DNA of 64,000 nucleotides, taken from contig NC_037091.1 in NCBI RefSeq assembly GCF_002994745.2, positions 13,144,501 to 13,208,500 on the forward strand. Reading direction: 5' to 3'. This document shows, in pieces, positions 1-12,510 of this stretch. The notes under the pieces were generated by a model, which worked only from the letters and a program-made list of their open reading frames with translations, did no database searches and was not told where the DNA came from. Position numbers and translations under genes: made by a program. This DNA is from Rosa chinensis. Its lineage: Eukaryota; Streptophyta; Magnoliopsida; Rosales; Rosaceae. Every line of letters starts with the position of its first letter. Position 1 is the first letter of the stretch.

Positions 1-50
1 AACCTAGGTTTTCGACCTCTACCCTAGCTCTGAGAAATCAGGTTGGGATT

Positions 51-304
51 TTGCTTATAGTGTGAATGCTGTTAGCACTTGCTAATGAAGCAATAAAGAT
101 CATGAATGAAAGATTGAGTGAATTGTGAGTTCAGATTTATTCACAAAACTCGACTTTTTTTTTTCTTTTCTGCTGAACAGTGAAAAGTTTTGTTATCTAT
201 GGCAATTTTGTATATTGCAAGACAGTTGGAAGTTATTTAAAATTTATTGTTTCGGCACAGTTTTTACTGCCGTCCTCAGGAATTCTCCGGAGAGACCCAG
301 ATGT
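51..304. repeat. Segmental duplication block 1, copy A
   Basis: This stretch matches 13888-14127 in the same orientation with small indels. Shared landmarks include GCTTATAGTGTGAATG, TTTTGTATATTGCAAGACAG and CTCAGGAATTCTCC. Similarity stops near AGATGT. It is the leftmost of four collinear block pairs that define a duplication about 12-14 kb apart; the copy may begin before the window edge. Confidence 0.85.
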
Positions 305-999
305 ATTCTAAACACAAGACTTTCCTTCATCCTGAACAATACGTACAACACACATATTTTTTTCAATCAATAGGTTTATGTAACCTGCCGTAATAAGTAA
401 TAGGTTAAGGTCACAAATGAGCAAAAGTTATCCCACTTACCCCAGCAACAGATTTTAATTCCCACTAACCCAATTTAAAATAAAATGTCGATTTTGCCCT
501 AAGACTAATTAATAATTTACATTGTATGCCACTCTTCTCTCTCCCCGATCTGCAACACGCACTCTCTCTCCTCCCTCCCTCTCTCTCTCTCCTCTGATGT
601 GAATTCTCTCTCTTCTTTCTCTCTCTCCATGCCAGCTTGTCCAGGACCACGCCTCCAACCGCCATGGCCTGCACGTCGTCGGCGCCGGCAGTCGATGGTA
701 ATTCGTTTGCAGCCCAGAAGTCAGCGATCCTCTTTCTCTCTATCTCCGTGAAGGTGCTGCCGGTGATCTTTTGCAGCCCAGAAGCCGGCGATCGTCATGA
801 GGCGGCGCCACCGATCGTGCAGCCAGCAGCGACTTCATCCAACTCAGTCGTGCAGCTCCGGTGTGGCGGCTTAAAGTTGACTCCGGTGCCGAGTCCGGGT
901 CTGCAATGATTGCGACGACCGGAGTTCCGCCGAGGTCGAGGAGGAAGGCCAGGGGATTCATGGGGTTGTTATGAGGTCTAGGCATGGCGGATTTATCAC

Positions 1000-1258
1000 T
1001 GTAAAGAATACCCACCACTTGTTCGATGAATTTCCTCAGAGAAATGATTTGATTTCATGGAATACTTTGATGGGTGATTACCTTAATGTTTCGCAGCCTC
1101 GTGTGATTATGGACTTGTTTAAGGAAATGTGCATTGGTGGTTTTGAAGCTAGTGTAATCACTGTTCTGTATCTTTTATCAGCCATTGGTGAGTTGGGAAG
1201 TTACCTTGGAGGAGAGAGTGTTCATGGCTACTACATTAAGATGGGATTTTCCTATAAT
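1000..1258 (+). pseudogene. Captured pentatricopeptide-repeat (PPR) gene fragment
   Basis: The translation in the frame of ATG 971 reads like one and a half plant PPR motifs: HLFDEFPQRNDLISWNTLMG, then a segment with VIMDLFKEM and a GGESVHGYYIKMGF tail. These are typical of the PLS-class array in organelle RNA-binding proteins. There is no targeting peptide and no full repeat array. The reading frame runs directly into the minisatellite at about 1258, where it ends after RCLLGGN repeats. The fragment sits inside a TIR element, so it is probably transposon-captured coding sequence, not a working gene. Confidence 0.75.
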
Positions 1259-1660
1259 AGATGTCTATTGGGGGGCAATAGATGTCTATTGGAGGGCAAT
1301 AGACGTTTTTAAATTGATGCAATCCCTTCTTTTTTGCTTTAATCATAGTTTTATTTGTCTAATTTTAGGAAGATTAGTTCTCATTTCGATAACCCAAACG
1401 TCTATTGGGGGGCAATAGACGTTTTAAATTGACGTAATCTTCTCATTTTTTTTCTTTAATCACAATTTATTTGTCTAAATTTAGGGAGATTAGTTCTCAT
1501 TTCGGTAATCGAAACGTCTATTAGGGGGGCAATAAACGTCTATTGGGGGGCAATACATGATTGATAGTCGTCTATTGGGGGGCAATACATGGCTGATAGT
1601 CGTCTATTGGGGGTCAATAGCCCTCTATTAGGGGGCAATAGATGTCTATTGGGGGCAAAA
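1258..1660. repeat. Hairpin minisatellite (GTCTATTG-GGGGG-CAATAGAC) in element 1
   Basis: About nine copies or near copies of a ~23-nt unit occur. Each unit is an imperfect palindrome: an 8-9 base arm CGTCTATTG, a G-rich spacer and the complementary arm CAATAGACG. The units sit in clusters (1259-1306, 1399-1422, 1514-1660) separated by a repeated AT-rich spacer of about 90-110 bp that itself carries TTAGGGAGATTAGTTCTC, making a higher-order repeat. The same array is found in the related element at 9458-9846. Confidence 0.85.
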
Positions 1661-2210
1661 AAACTTTCCGGTGAGATTTTCAGCAAATTCCAGTGGGCTG
1701 CAGCCGGTGACCGGAATCCGGCGAAAGTTGGCCGGAATCAGGCGACCGGTGACGGGCTCCGGCGAAGTCTCTTATAGTTTCTCTCTCTCTCTCTCTAAGT
1801 AACAAAGGGGTGAGGGGTAAAATTGTATTAAAAAAAAATCTTAATGGGGTATTAGGGAAGACTCCCTTAGAGTGTATTGGGTAAAATGAAATTAAAAAAA
1901 CTTAATGGGGTAAGTGGGAAAAAAATCCCTAAAAATGGGGTAAATGGACAAAACCCCTTAAATTTTTATTGCCATCGTAAAATGTGTCAAGTAGATAGGA
2001 GTGGAGATATGAAAAAAAGACATTAATACAAATAAATAAACAAACAAGTTTCTGTAACTAGTTTTGAGTTGCAAATCATGGCAGCAAAAAAGACCAAAGG
2101 CCTCCAAAAGCTAGAACTGGTGAAGATGACAAATGAAACCAGACTCTAGGTTAATTATCTTCTTGAAGATTACAAATGACAAAAACTGGAATTAATGGTA
2201 CAATTTTCCC

Positions 2211-2381
2211 ATGTCAAGATGGTCGGAATTACCAAAGGAACTTTGTCAACTAATCCTATCAACATCCACCCTCAAAAGCATCATGTGCTTTAAAGCAGTT
2301 AATCCCTCTTGGTCTGCTGTAGTTGATGAAATTACCAATATGATTTTATTCGGTGGTTCTCATGCACTTTTCAGAACATAA
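2211..2381 (+). pseudogene. F-box domain fragment (56 codons)
   Basis: A short frame starting ATGTCAAGATGG encodes SRWSELPKELCQLILSTS, then LKSIMCFKAVNPSWSAVV. This matches the N-terminal F-box of plant F-box/DUF295 (KIB-type) proteins, which bind SKP1 in SCF ubiquitin ligases. The frame stops at 2379-2381, and no DUF295 or other substrate domain follows, so it is a truncated remnant. It may be related to the F-box pseudogene near 12.5-13.4 kb, but the two cover different parts of the protein. Confidence 0.65.
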
Positions 2382-2565
2382 ATTGTACTAGATAATATCA
2401 TATCGAGTTAAATCTGTTCTTTGATCCCTCTCAAAATATAGTCTAAGTCTACCTCTTTTGGCACATCATGTGGTCTTCCGAGTTGCATTTTGTGACATGT
2501 ATGACATTCCCAACGAGTTTCTGTCTACGTTTTTCGGTGTTGTTTGTATAGAAGAGGAGGAGGGA

Positions 2566-2985
2566 GAACAATTCTTAGGTTCACCCCTAGGGTGAATATG
2601 GTGAATGAGCATATTCACCCCCATTGTCGATTAACATATTTTTACTTAATAAATTTATAATCCAACGGTCTATATCTTAAATTATCATTTAAAGATTATC
2701 TCTGTAAAAAATCAATCGAATCGGAAATAGTTTAATTATCTAATTGAATCAAACAAATGGATGGTTCTAACAACACTTACTACTACTATGATGAACCGTC
2801 CATGTATTTCATAGAAATGAATAACTAAAATGTCTTCAATTTGATTGATTTTTTACAGAACTAATCCTTATATTACGTTATACAACATGAATGGTTAGAT
2901 TATAAATTTATTAAGTTAAAATATGTTAATCGATAACGAGGATGAATATGCTCATTCACCCTAGGGGTGAACCTAAGAATTGTTC
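2566..2985. mobile_element. MULE-type MITE with TIR and 9-bp TSD
   Basis: The element has perfect terminal inverted repeats beginning GAACAATTCTTAGGTTCACC and continuing through CCTAGGGTGAAT. The flanks are GAGGAGGGA (2557-2565) and GAGGAGGAA (2986-2994), an 8-of-9 match, as expected for the 9-bp target duplication of Mutator-like elements. It is 420 bp and has no coding capacity. Confidence 0.8.
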
Positions 2986-3489
2986 GAGGAGGAATATGAG
3001 AAGAACTGGTGCTATATTTATTTGGTACTGTTGTTTTCTACAATTGAAATATTAGGAAACTGAATAAGAAAAAAAAAAAAAAATTTCCGGTGCCAGGATT
3101 CAAACCTGGAATCTCAATAACCAAAGATTTATATGAGCTACACCAGATTTAGTGATATATTTAGAAATAGAAACTTAATTATTAGGGTGGTTCTAGTTGG
3201 ACCTCTAAATTTACTATTTGGACCTCCCATACTTTGTAGACATCTAATTTACTTTTTAGAATACTTGAAATGCTAAGTAGACCTCCTTATGTTTACTAAA
3301 ACACATTTGAATATGAGATACAACAATCGATTACTCTACTTAATTTTTATATGTATCTTCAATCATGAGAAGAAGAATGAATCAAAACACATCTCTCTTA
3401 AATTTCACTTTAATATCTAGATATAAGGCACTATGGCATGGCAATCAAGTTTACATTTCCTGCTTTATTGCCCTGATCAGAATTCCTAA
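2986..3489. other. Gene-free stretch with tRNA-like and MITE-end remnants
   Basis: No gene is visible. It contains a tRNA-like segment (3087-3146, listed separately) and, from about 3184, a sequence beginning GGGTGGTTCTAGTTGGACC that looks like one end of a DNA element. I did not find a matching second end. Confidence 0.5.
3087..3146 (-). repeat. tRNA-like sequence (dispersed copy)
   Basis: On the minus strand this reads TGGTGTAGCTCATATAAATC, then a spacer, then CCAGGTTTGAATCCTGG. The second part resembles a pol III B-box/T-arm (consensus GGTTCGAATCC) with pairing flanks, and the first resembles a degenerate A-box/D-arm. The same unit recurs at about 10300-10355 and five times in tandem at 23022-23560. 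It does not fold into a standard tRNA that I can assign, so I call it tRNA-like, not a tRNA gene. Confidence 0.55.
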
Positions 3490-4740
3490 GATGACAGGTC
3501 CAAAAACTTCACTAGTTTATTTCTTTCTACGCAGTTGATTCCCTTCAATTTTTAGTTTTTTTACCCTTTGGAGACTATAAAACGCCAAGTAGTTAGTGCA
3601 TAATTGGACACTCTATATTGGTTTCCAAAGTCAAAGTCCTTCTGCATAAGATTTTAAGTTTTTAACTATGATGATGTTCTTTGTTTAATGTTTAATTTGC
3701 CAAAATGAATAGATAGCTTTAATTGTTCTTGGTGAAACTCTTTTCTTAAGCACTAATTCTAATTTCTCATTGTACATTACCTGGAACCATAAACCACAAC
3801 AGGACTAATTTTAAGAACTAAATGACTGTCAAAATTCCATTCAAGAAATTCAAAAAACTTGCTATAATTGTGAAACCAATGAACTGTGTAGGACAATTAT
3901 ATGTGTTGGCTGATTCGTTGTTGATATACATGCTTATGTTGGGAGTTCTTTATCTTCTAGGCTCTCTTTCTAATGCAACTTTTTCCAAGTAGACTCTTTT
4001 GGTCTGAGAGCTCTGCAAGTATTCTTTTTCTTTTACAAATGTAAAACCCTAACAAAGTGCATTTCCTTCAAGTTTTTTTTGAAAGGGGTTTGGAACCCAG
4101 CCTAACTGAAAGGCTTAGCCCTACGCCCGGTTCCATTGTTCCATTTATTGAAATAGTAGTGAAATTTTGCATCGGGGGGGGGGGGGGGGGGGGGGACATT
4201 AAACTTGAACCCCAAGCTACATTTGAATCATAACAAGCATCCTCATAGAGAACATCCTGAATAATAGCAGGTGTCTCATCTAACCAAATATCATCAACAT
4301 ACGATAAACTAGCAAGCTAAGGTATGCTAATCGATCTATATGTAATGCAAGTTGTTTTTTTTTTTCTCGAATGATGTAATGCAAGGTTTAATTATGTAAA
4401 TTTATGTATCCATTATGTTGTTATCAAAATCTAGAAACAAAACAATATAGAACTTATTGGCCAAAAAAATAGGAACTTAGCATGTAGAAGAGGTCTCAAA
4501 GTCTAAATTTCAATAAATGTGGGAAGTAATTCACTTTGGATATATAAAACTTCTACTGTACAGAACAATGAACAGCAAAAAATTGAATAACTGAATGACT
4601 GTCAAGATTTAGATAAAACAATTACACAATGGCTTGCTACACTTTGTGCAGCAATAGAATATCTAATAAGAATATCGATCTATACTAGTATTAGCAGTAG
4701 CTAATGAAGACTCATCAAGACTCTTGTTTGACTGCAGGTT
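3490..4740. repeat. Segmental duplication block 2, copy A
   Basis: Matches 15793-16604 in direct orientation. Shared stretches include TTTACCCTTTGGAGACT, TATTGGTTTCCAAAGTCAAA and the final CTCTTGTTTGACTGCAGGTT. Copy A has about 370 extra bases around 3950-4340. The last ~30 bases correspond to the 3' end of the CCCH-WD40 coding region in copy B, so a relic of that gene's C-terminal codons is left here next to the NAC pseudogene. Confidence 0.9.
4068..4340. repeat. Inserted retroposon-like fragment with a G22 run
   Basis: This part of copy A is absent from copy B. It starts with a T-run followed by GAAAGGGGTTTGG, a form seen at the 3' (poly-A, minus-strand) ends of the LINE-type insertions in this window, and contains an uninterrupted run of 22 G at 4174-4195. 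Exact ends and family are not clear. Confidence 0.35.
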
Positions 4741-5591
4741 ACAAACTTGCTTTAATCTGCATTTATCAGTCTATCACTAACCAAATAGTACCCCACTGTC
4801 GACTCCAAGATGAGGTACTAACTGTGGTAGTGTAGCTTCTCCAGATAAGTAGTGACTTTCAAAGTGGAAGTTAAAGTTGCTAAATTCATCAGACTGAAAG
4901 TAGGTGGCACTATCCATAGGAATGATATCATTATCACAAGCAAAATTAAATGTTTGGTCATCATCTTGAGAGGATAGGTGCTGCTGCTGCGACGTCAATG
5001 GTGATGAAGATGTATGTTTTTCTGAGAGGGCAGGGGGTAGTGTCTCCCCTCCTACTCCCTCTAAATCAGTGCCCTCCTCAAACTGTAAATAAGTCGACTC
5101 ATTTACAATCATTATTAGATCATCACCAACAGAATTGTGTTGTTCTGAGAGGTTAGGGTCTACTTCCTCCAATGCAAGATCAAGCCAACTAGTATCATCT
5201 AACTCTGCATGCTCACTCTCATTTACAAATACAATTACATCATCAGTAGTACAATTGTGATTGTTGTCAAAATGATGAGAAGGAATTTATTGCTGCTGGG
5301 CACCACCACTACCTTGGTCCTCATCAACATTGTCACCATAGAACAAGTCATCAACATTGATCCATTCCTCATCAACTTGCTGTTGCTGCTCATGATGAGA
5401 ATGAGAAGGTAGTTGCTGTTCTAGTTTGAAAGACTTTGTCCTTATAGCATTCTCCTCATCATCCTCAACAAACTTCCTCTTCCTTTTGTTGTTGTTTTCA
5501 TTTCTTGTCATTCGGCAAAGCACCAAATCCGAGGACTTCACACAGTGATTATCGATGGAAAACTCTTCAATCATCCAAGCACTGTGGTGCT

Positions 5592-7710
<2,119 letters not shown>

Positions 7711-8214
7711 GTGCTCAAAGGATTTGTCTTTGTTTTCGCACCGGAGCTTCCTCATTTTCCCAAAAGGCTCTTGAAAACAATCAACATAAACAGGCTTGGC
7801 AGGTTCAGTTTCTCTCCATGTTCCCCCACACCCTACCGTGTGAGACAAGCGTTTTCCTTCACCCTTTTTACTCATCTTCTTGACCCTTGAAAAGAAATAC
7901 AAATATTCTTGGTGGGAATTTTAATTTCTTCATAGGAATCCCAAATAACCCACAACACCATCCCAGTTTTTCCATACATATCCAACTCAAGAAAAGTTTG
8001 CTTCCCATTCCCACCATGAACCATCATGATCTGATTATACAGATAAAACCCCACTAATTGTGCATCCGTAGGCTTGAAGGTCTTTACAACACCCCACTCT
8101 AGCTCCTCCAGGCACATCAACCCAGTTGATCCAGAAGAGGAAGAAGAAGAAGCCATTTGTTGGAGAGACTTGGAACAAAAGCTCAACACTTGAGTTGGGA
8201 TCGAGGAGAAGGAA

Positions 8215-8530
8215 TAAAACCCAGAGAGCGATGAGGGAATGAAACCCAGAGCCAGAGAGCTATGAAAGAATGGAAGGCCTAAACGAACAGAGAAAGATGA
8301 AAGCAGAGAGAGGATTATGAGTCTCAGAGGCGCAGTGCTTCAACTATTTATGGGAATAGAGGGAAGAGCAAGCCGGTTTTCATTTAGTTTATTAATTTAT
8401 TTTTGCAAATCCTAGACGCTCAGGGAAGTGGGATTAAAAAGTCAATAATGTTTATCTGTTTCATTTACTGACCAACGACTACTTTCTCAAAAAACATTAC
8501 AGTCATCTTAAGCTGTAATAATTCGTGTTA
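8215..8530. repeat. Segmental duplication block 3, copy A (promoter of NAC pseudogene)
   Basis: Matches 17887-18113 in direct orientation: AAAACCCAGA, GATGAAAGCAGAGAG, GTCTCAGAGGC, CTATTTATGG, GCTGTAATAATTC. Copy A carries an extra internal duplication of the AAACCCAGAG leader motif. The block covers the putative TATA region and part of the 5' leader of both the NAC pseudogene and the CCCH gene. Confidence 0.9.
8344..8353 (-). promoter_or_regulatory. Putative TATA box for the NAC pseudogene
   Basis: CCATAAATAG on the minus strand lies about 190 bases upstream of the NAC ATG. The same motif is at the matching place upstream of the CCCH gene (17967-17977). Position and conservation between the two copies are the only support. 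Confidence 0.45.
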
Positions 8531-8803
8531 AACATTTTAAAGCGCTTTAGTATTTATTCAATTTTTATTTTTATTTTTAGTAAAGAAAAAGTTATTCAAT
8601 AAAAAGCCCAAGAAATAAAGAAAAAGAAATATCAAAAGGGTTATTGACCCAAAGCACCAAAATTGGCCTAAACTATCCCACTTACCCTAGTAACAGATTT
8701 TTATTCTCACTAACCTAATTTAAAGAGAAATAACAACTTTACTCATAACTTAATTAAGAAATTGCATCATCCCACTCTGTCATCTCTTTCCACCCTCCAA
8801 TCG

Positions 8804-8805
<2 letters not shown>

Positions 8806-8859
<54 letters not shown>
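8806..8859. repeat. (CT)n microsatellite
   Basis: About 50 bases of uninterrupted CT repeat in the left part of TIR element 2. A shorter CT tract is at about 10020-10049, at the right end of the same element. Confidence 0.95.
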
Positions 8860-8862
<3 letters not shown>

Positions 8863-9457
8863 GTCAGAGTCGAACAGATGATGTCGTTGATTCGGGTCCA
8901 CGATGGGAATAGAACGCAGGGTCAGAAGGTTGGGATTGGACTTGATTATCTCTGGTGAAACATATCGGTTATCTCCGGCTTAAGCCTCGACTCCACTACT
9001 GCCCGCCGCTATTCAATCATCTCCGACAAGATTCGGCGCTCGAGCTTGACCTCCTGTGCTCGACCCAGGCTCTCCACTACTCATCACAGGCCGGTAGCAG
9101 AGGAGAAGGTTGATCTGGTGTACCGGTGGCGGAGGAGAACGACGATTATTGATTGATATACTAAAAGTGCCATATTATTAAAAGTTCCAAGGGATGGAGC
9201 ACCAAAACAAAGCTTTTTGCCCGTTCTTGGAATTTATAGGTTTACTGTAGATTAGCCGGGTCAAGGAAACATGAAATCTCATCAGAAATGTGCTTCCATT
9301 AGTTGATTCAGTTCATCTAGTTTTTTCCCAAAAAAAAGAAGGAGATTTGGTGCCCCGAGCTTTTCTCTGGGTGTCCAAATCAATTTCTTTATGTTTTTAT
9401 GGATAAAATGGGGGTAGAAGCCCAGAATGAAAGAAAAATGAAAAAAAAAAGAGGAAG

Positions 9458-9846
9458 GGTTCTATTGGGGCAATAGAGGCCTGTTAAAGGTCTATTAGGG
9501 GGCAATAGACATTTTGTATTGTTGTAATTTTTTTTTTCTTTAATCAAAGTTTTATTTGTCTGAATTTAGGGAGATTAATTCTCATTTCGGTGACTAAAAG
9601 TTCTATTGGAGGGCAATAGACGTCTATTGGGGGGCAATAGACGTTTTGAATTGATGTAATCTCCTCATTTTTTTTCTTTAATCAAAGTTTTTGTCTAAAT
9701 TTAGGGAGATTAGTTCTCATTCCGGAGACCAAAAGTTCTATTGGGGGGCAATAAACGTCTATTAGAGGGCAATAGAGGGTATTGTCCCTCTATTGGAGCA
9801 ATAAAGGCCTATTAGGAATAGACGTCTATTTGAGGGCAATAAACCT
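9458..9846. repeat. Hairpin minisatellite in element 2
   Basis: Repeats of TCTATTGGGGGGCAATAGAC and degraded forms occur in three clusters (9458-9510, 9600-9642, 9735-9846) with the same AT-rich spacer as in element 1. Several units are more degenerate than in element 1. Confidence 0.8.
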
Positions 9847-10016
9847 TTTCGGTGACTTATGAGATCTCCTATGACCTCTTTGGGAACCTCTAGCGAGGTT
9901 TTCAGAGAAGTCATGTGGGCGGCGGCTGGTGACAGGATTCTGGCGAAAGTTGGCTGACTGGAATCAGGCTGCTAGTGACGGGGCTACGTGAAGTCTCATA
10001 TGGTTTCTCTCTCTTC

Positions 10017-10049
<33 letters not shown>

Positions 10050-10299
10050 AGTAACAAAAGGGTGAGGGTAAAAGAGTCTCATAAATAAACAAAAAAAAAA
10101 AAAAACTTAATGGGGTATTAGGGAAGACTTCCTTAGAGTGTTTTGGATAAGGGAGAATTAAAAAAATCTTAATGGGGTAAGTGGGAAAAAATCCTTAGAA
10201 ATCTGGTAAATGGACAAAAACCCTTATAAAATGGTAGTCTCGGTGCCAAGAATAAAACTTGGAAGCCCAATAAATATTAAATTTTTTTTTTTTTTTTGT

Positions 10300-10355
10300 A
10301 ATGCCAGGATTTGAACTTAAAATCTCAATAACCAAATATTTATATGAGCTACATT
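10300..10355 (-). repeat. tRNA-like sequence (dispersed copy)
   Basis: The minus strand reads ATGTAGCTCATATAAATAT, then TTTGGTTATTGAGATTTT and a degraded B-box. It is the same unit as at 3087-3146 and in the array at 23022-23560. Confidence 0.45.
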
Positions 10356-10365
10356 GGATTTAGTG

Positions 10366-10776
10366 ACATGTTTAAATTTCGATGGTTTTGTTCTAAATGG
10401 GAAGGCTGTTGCTAGTTTCATAGTTGGAGACTGCAATGATTTTCCTATTCTGCCTAGCTCTAAGAACAATGGTTCAGCTACTATTCCAACTAACGAATGT
10501 GCTCTTAAGGATGGCCTTCAATCTGTGATTAGATTCAACTTCTCCAATATCCTTATTGAAGGTGACTCCGCCCTAGTGATCAACTACATTAAAGGTTAAA
10601 GTGCAGTCCCTCGGCGTCTTCAGTCTCTTGTTCGAGATGTCAAGCTGCTGATGTCCAATCTCTACCACAACTCTATCTCTCATATGTTCAGAGAAGCTAA
10701 TTTCGTAGCTGATGCGTTATCGTCTTTGGGTCATAGTCTTGCTACTCCGACCAATTTGGTTCGACCGTATTCCTAG
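10366..10776 (+). pseudogene. RNase H-like (RVT_3) domain remnant of a non-LTR retroelement
   Basis: The frame encodes NFDGFVLNGKAVASFIV, then NECALKDGLQSVIRF with ILIEGDSALVINYIKG, an in-frame TAA at about 10597-10599, then ISHMFREANFVADALSSLG. These are the hallmarks of the plant RVT_3/RNase H fold: NxDG, ECxALxxGL, EGDS and HxxREAN-x-VADALA. Plant LINEs often end with this domain. The premature stop and the missing reverse transcriptase show it is dead. It could instead be from a stand-alone RVT_3 gene. Confidence 0.75.
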
Positions 10777-10971
10777 TAATGTCGTTGCTGCCAACAATTT
10801 AGATTTGCCTAGCTGTGGTTGCATTAGAGGTTTTTTCTTGTAATTTTATTTTCTTCTAAAAAAAATAATAACTTTTTTGGATGATTCAATTATAACTTAT
10901 AAGCTTTTGTTTTTGGTTCTAATGATAATATAGGCAAACCCATATTTTGGTGAAACTATTGATACCAAAAC

Positions 10972-11188
10972 TTTGGGTTTGGCTCCATAATATAGATAGA
11001 TAGATAGACAGAGTAAGTAGATAAATAGATATGATAAGTCTTTTACTTGTCAGTTTCCCAATCTGTCCTTTATATACAAATTGGATTAGAGAGTAGCTAA
11101 AGTTACTTGGGCAATATCTCATATTATTGTCCCATAAAAAAATAGCGACATCATATGTAATTTCCGGTCTGAATATATTTTGATCTTC
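10972..11188. repeat. Segmental duplication block 4, copy A
   Basis: Matches 18330-18551: GTTTGGCTCCATA, a GATA-rich tract, TATTATTGTCCCATAAAAAA, ATTTCCGGTCTGAATATATT and TTGATCTTC. In this copy TTGATCTTC is followed at once by TTAAAAGCAAAAG. In copy B the same junction carries a 1.29 kb retroposon, so this copy is the empty site. Confidence 0.9.
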
Positions 11189-12097
11189 ATTAAAAGCAAA
11201 AGAAAAATAAAGAAACTCCGAATCACTTTACCATATGTTTTTCATACAGTCCAAACCCGCGAAAATGGACCGAGAGCCCAACAGCCAAGGCGCCAAAGAA
11301 GAGGAAATAAAACGTCTCAGACGGTCAGACGCAGAGAAGCACACCTTCACCACTATTGAATCACGGCCAGTATTGAAGGGACGACCAGCGTGGTTAGCAA
11401 TCTCTCTTCCTTACATTTTGTATTTGCTATTTTGCATTTAGTTTTTTCTCTTCGAATTACAGAGAATTGAAGCTTTTCAAGCTTGAAAATGAATGTCATT
11501 CTCATCATCAGATGAGACCATTGCTTAATTGTTCACCATTGTTTTAGGCAAATATGTTTCTGTTTGGTTAGCATTTGCATACTATATATAAAAAAGAGGC
11601 CCTTGATTAATTAAATCACTTACTGTTTCAATTCTGGGTTTATGTAAATCAGTTATAGCATAAGATTGTTTAAATCTGGGCTGGGTGAGGATTTCCTTTG
11701 TTGTTCTATGATGGGTATATCAGCTTGTTGGGATAGGGGCCAATGTGGAATCATGAACATCAAGCTTGCTAATATATCTTCTTGATTTTCTTGCTAAAGT
11801 AAGCATTTGTTAAATGCATTTTTTATGAGGATCGGAATTGTCATTAGATTTCTAGGAAAAATAGCTCGAATAGTCTAATCCAAATCCAATGGTTGCTAGG
11901 GAAACCAATTCAAACCAGTCAAAAACAAAATACGGGTATATCAGCTCTGCTGATAATGAAGTGTTCTCTTCCTTGTTGCAGGTCTTAAATGAGGAACAAA
12001 GAATATAACAAGTGGGGGTATAGTTCTATCCCCGCTATGTGTGAAGAGCAGGACTTTGAAACTTTACAAGCTCCTAGACTACATATCCTTGTCTTAT
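11189..12097. other. Gene-free stretch before the F-box pseudogene
   Basis: A short open frame at 11235-11441 (68 codons) resembles nothing I know. The leader-like stretch before GTTAGCAATC may be an old first exon of the F-box gene, but there is no F-box in it. The rest is AT-rich with no feature I can support. Confidence 0.4.
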
Positions 12098-12502
12098 AGC
12101 TGTCATGTGCCTTCCCGGCTGGTTGTTTCTTTTACAATGGAACCTCAGGCTCATGTAGCATCAAAACCTCAAGAGTTCCTATAGTGGTTATTGAAGGAAA
12201 CCATGAAATTCAGCGCTAAGTTGCTGGAATCACTTTGAAATCCTATTTGACAAGGTCCGTAGTTCAATCAGAGTAATCTGTCTTTAGAAATTTTCTAGTA
12301 CTCTTCTGATGCTGGATGACTGCATTTCTTCATGTTGGGAGCATATGTTGACTACAATGCTACTAGTAATTGAAAGTTGAAACCATACTTTATATTCACA
12401 AATCACCATAAACAACAGATATTTAGGTTTAAGTATTGTAATCAGGTGCTGAATGCTGAATGCTTAGATGTTCTTTGACTGGTGTTTGTATTGCAGGTTT
12501 TG
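12098..12502. repeat. Local duplication, copy 1 (F-box flank)
   Basis: Matches 14291-14742 directly: AGCTGTCATGTGCCTTCCC, GGTTATTGAAGGAAACCAT, ATCCTATTTGACAAGG, AAACAACAGATATTTAGGTT and TCAGGTGCTGAATGCT. I do not recognise a protein in either copy. It shows that the F-box locus was itself duplicated. Confidence 0.85.
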
Positions 12503-12510
12503 AATGCTGA

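Larger units (their letters stand above)
405..1965. mobile_element. Non-autonomous TIR element 1 (Pack-type, carries PPR fragment)
   Basis: The left end (near 428-480) has CCCACTTACCCCAGCAAC, and the right end, reverse-complemented, has the same CCCACTTACCCC motif several times with pyrimidine-rich flanks. This gives long imperfect terminal inverted repeats. A second copy of the family lies at about 8635-10227, with the same ends but different GC-rich interior sequence. The interior here holds a GC-rich segment (about 640-960), a PPR gene fragment and a minisatellite. No transposase is visible, and I could not fix the target-site duplication, so superfamily (Mutator or other) is unassigned. 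Boundaries are approximate. Confidence 0.6.
8635..10227. mobile_element. Non-autonomous TIR element 2 (same family as 405-1965)
   Basis: Left end TATCCCACTTACCCTAGTAAC and right end, reverse-complemented, TTCCCACTTACCCCATTAAG match those of element 1, as do a CT-rich tract near each end and the TCTAAGTAACAAA motif. The GC-rich inner part (about 8880-9170) differs from that of element 1, as expected when such elements pick up different host DNA. I do not recognise a gene in it. No transposase is visible, and no TSD could be fixed. Confidence 0.6.

Noticed and set aside
640..909. 90-codon frame in the GC-rich part of TIR element 1
   Set aside because: Starts plausibly but has no domain, and the opposite strand is equally open; probably captured or leader-like sequence.
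1258..1660. CRISPR-like array because of regularly repeated short palindromes
   Set aside because: Spacing is irregular, spacers are themselves repeats, the unit is in a plant transposon, and no cas genes exist here.
3184..3450. One end of a possible DNA element, GGGTGGTTCTAGTTGGACC
   Set aside because: No inverted partner was found within 1 kb, so no element can be delimited.
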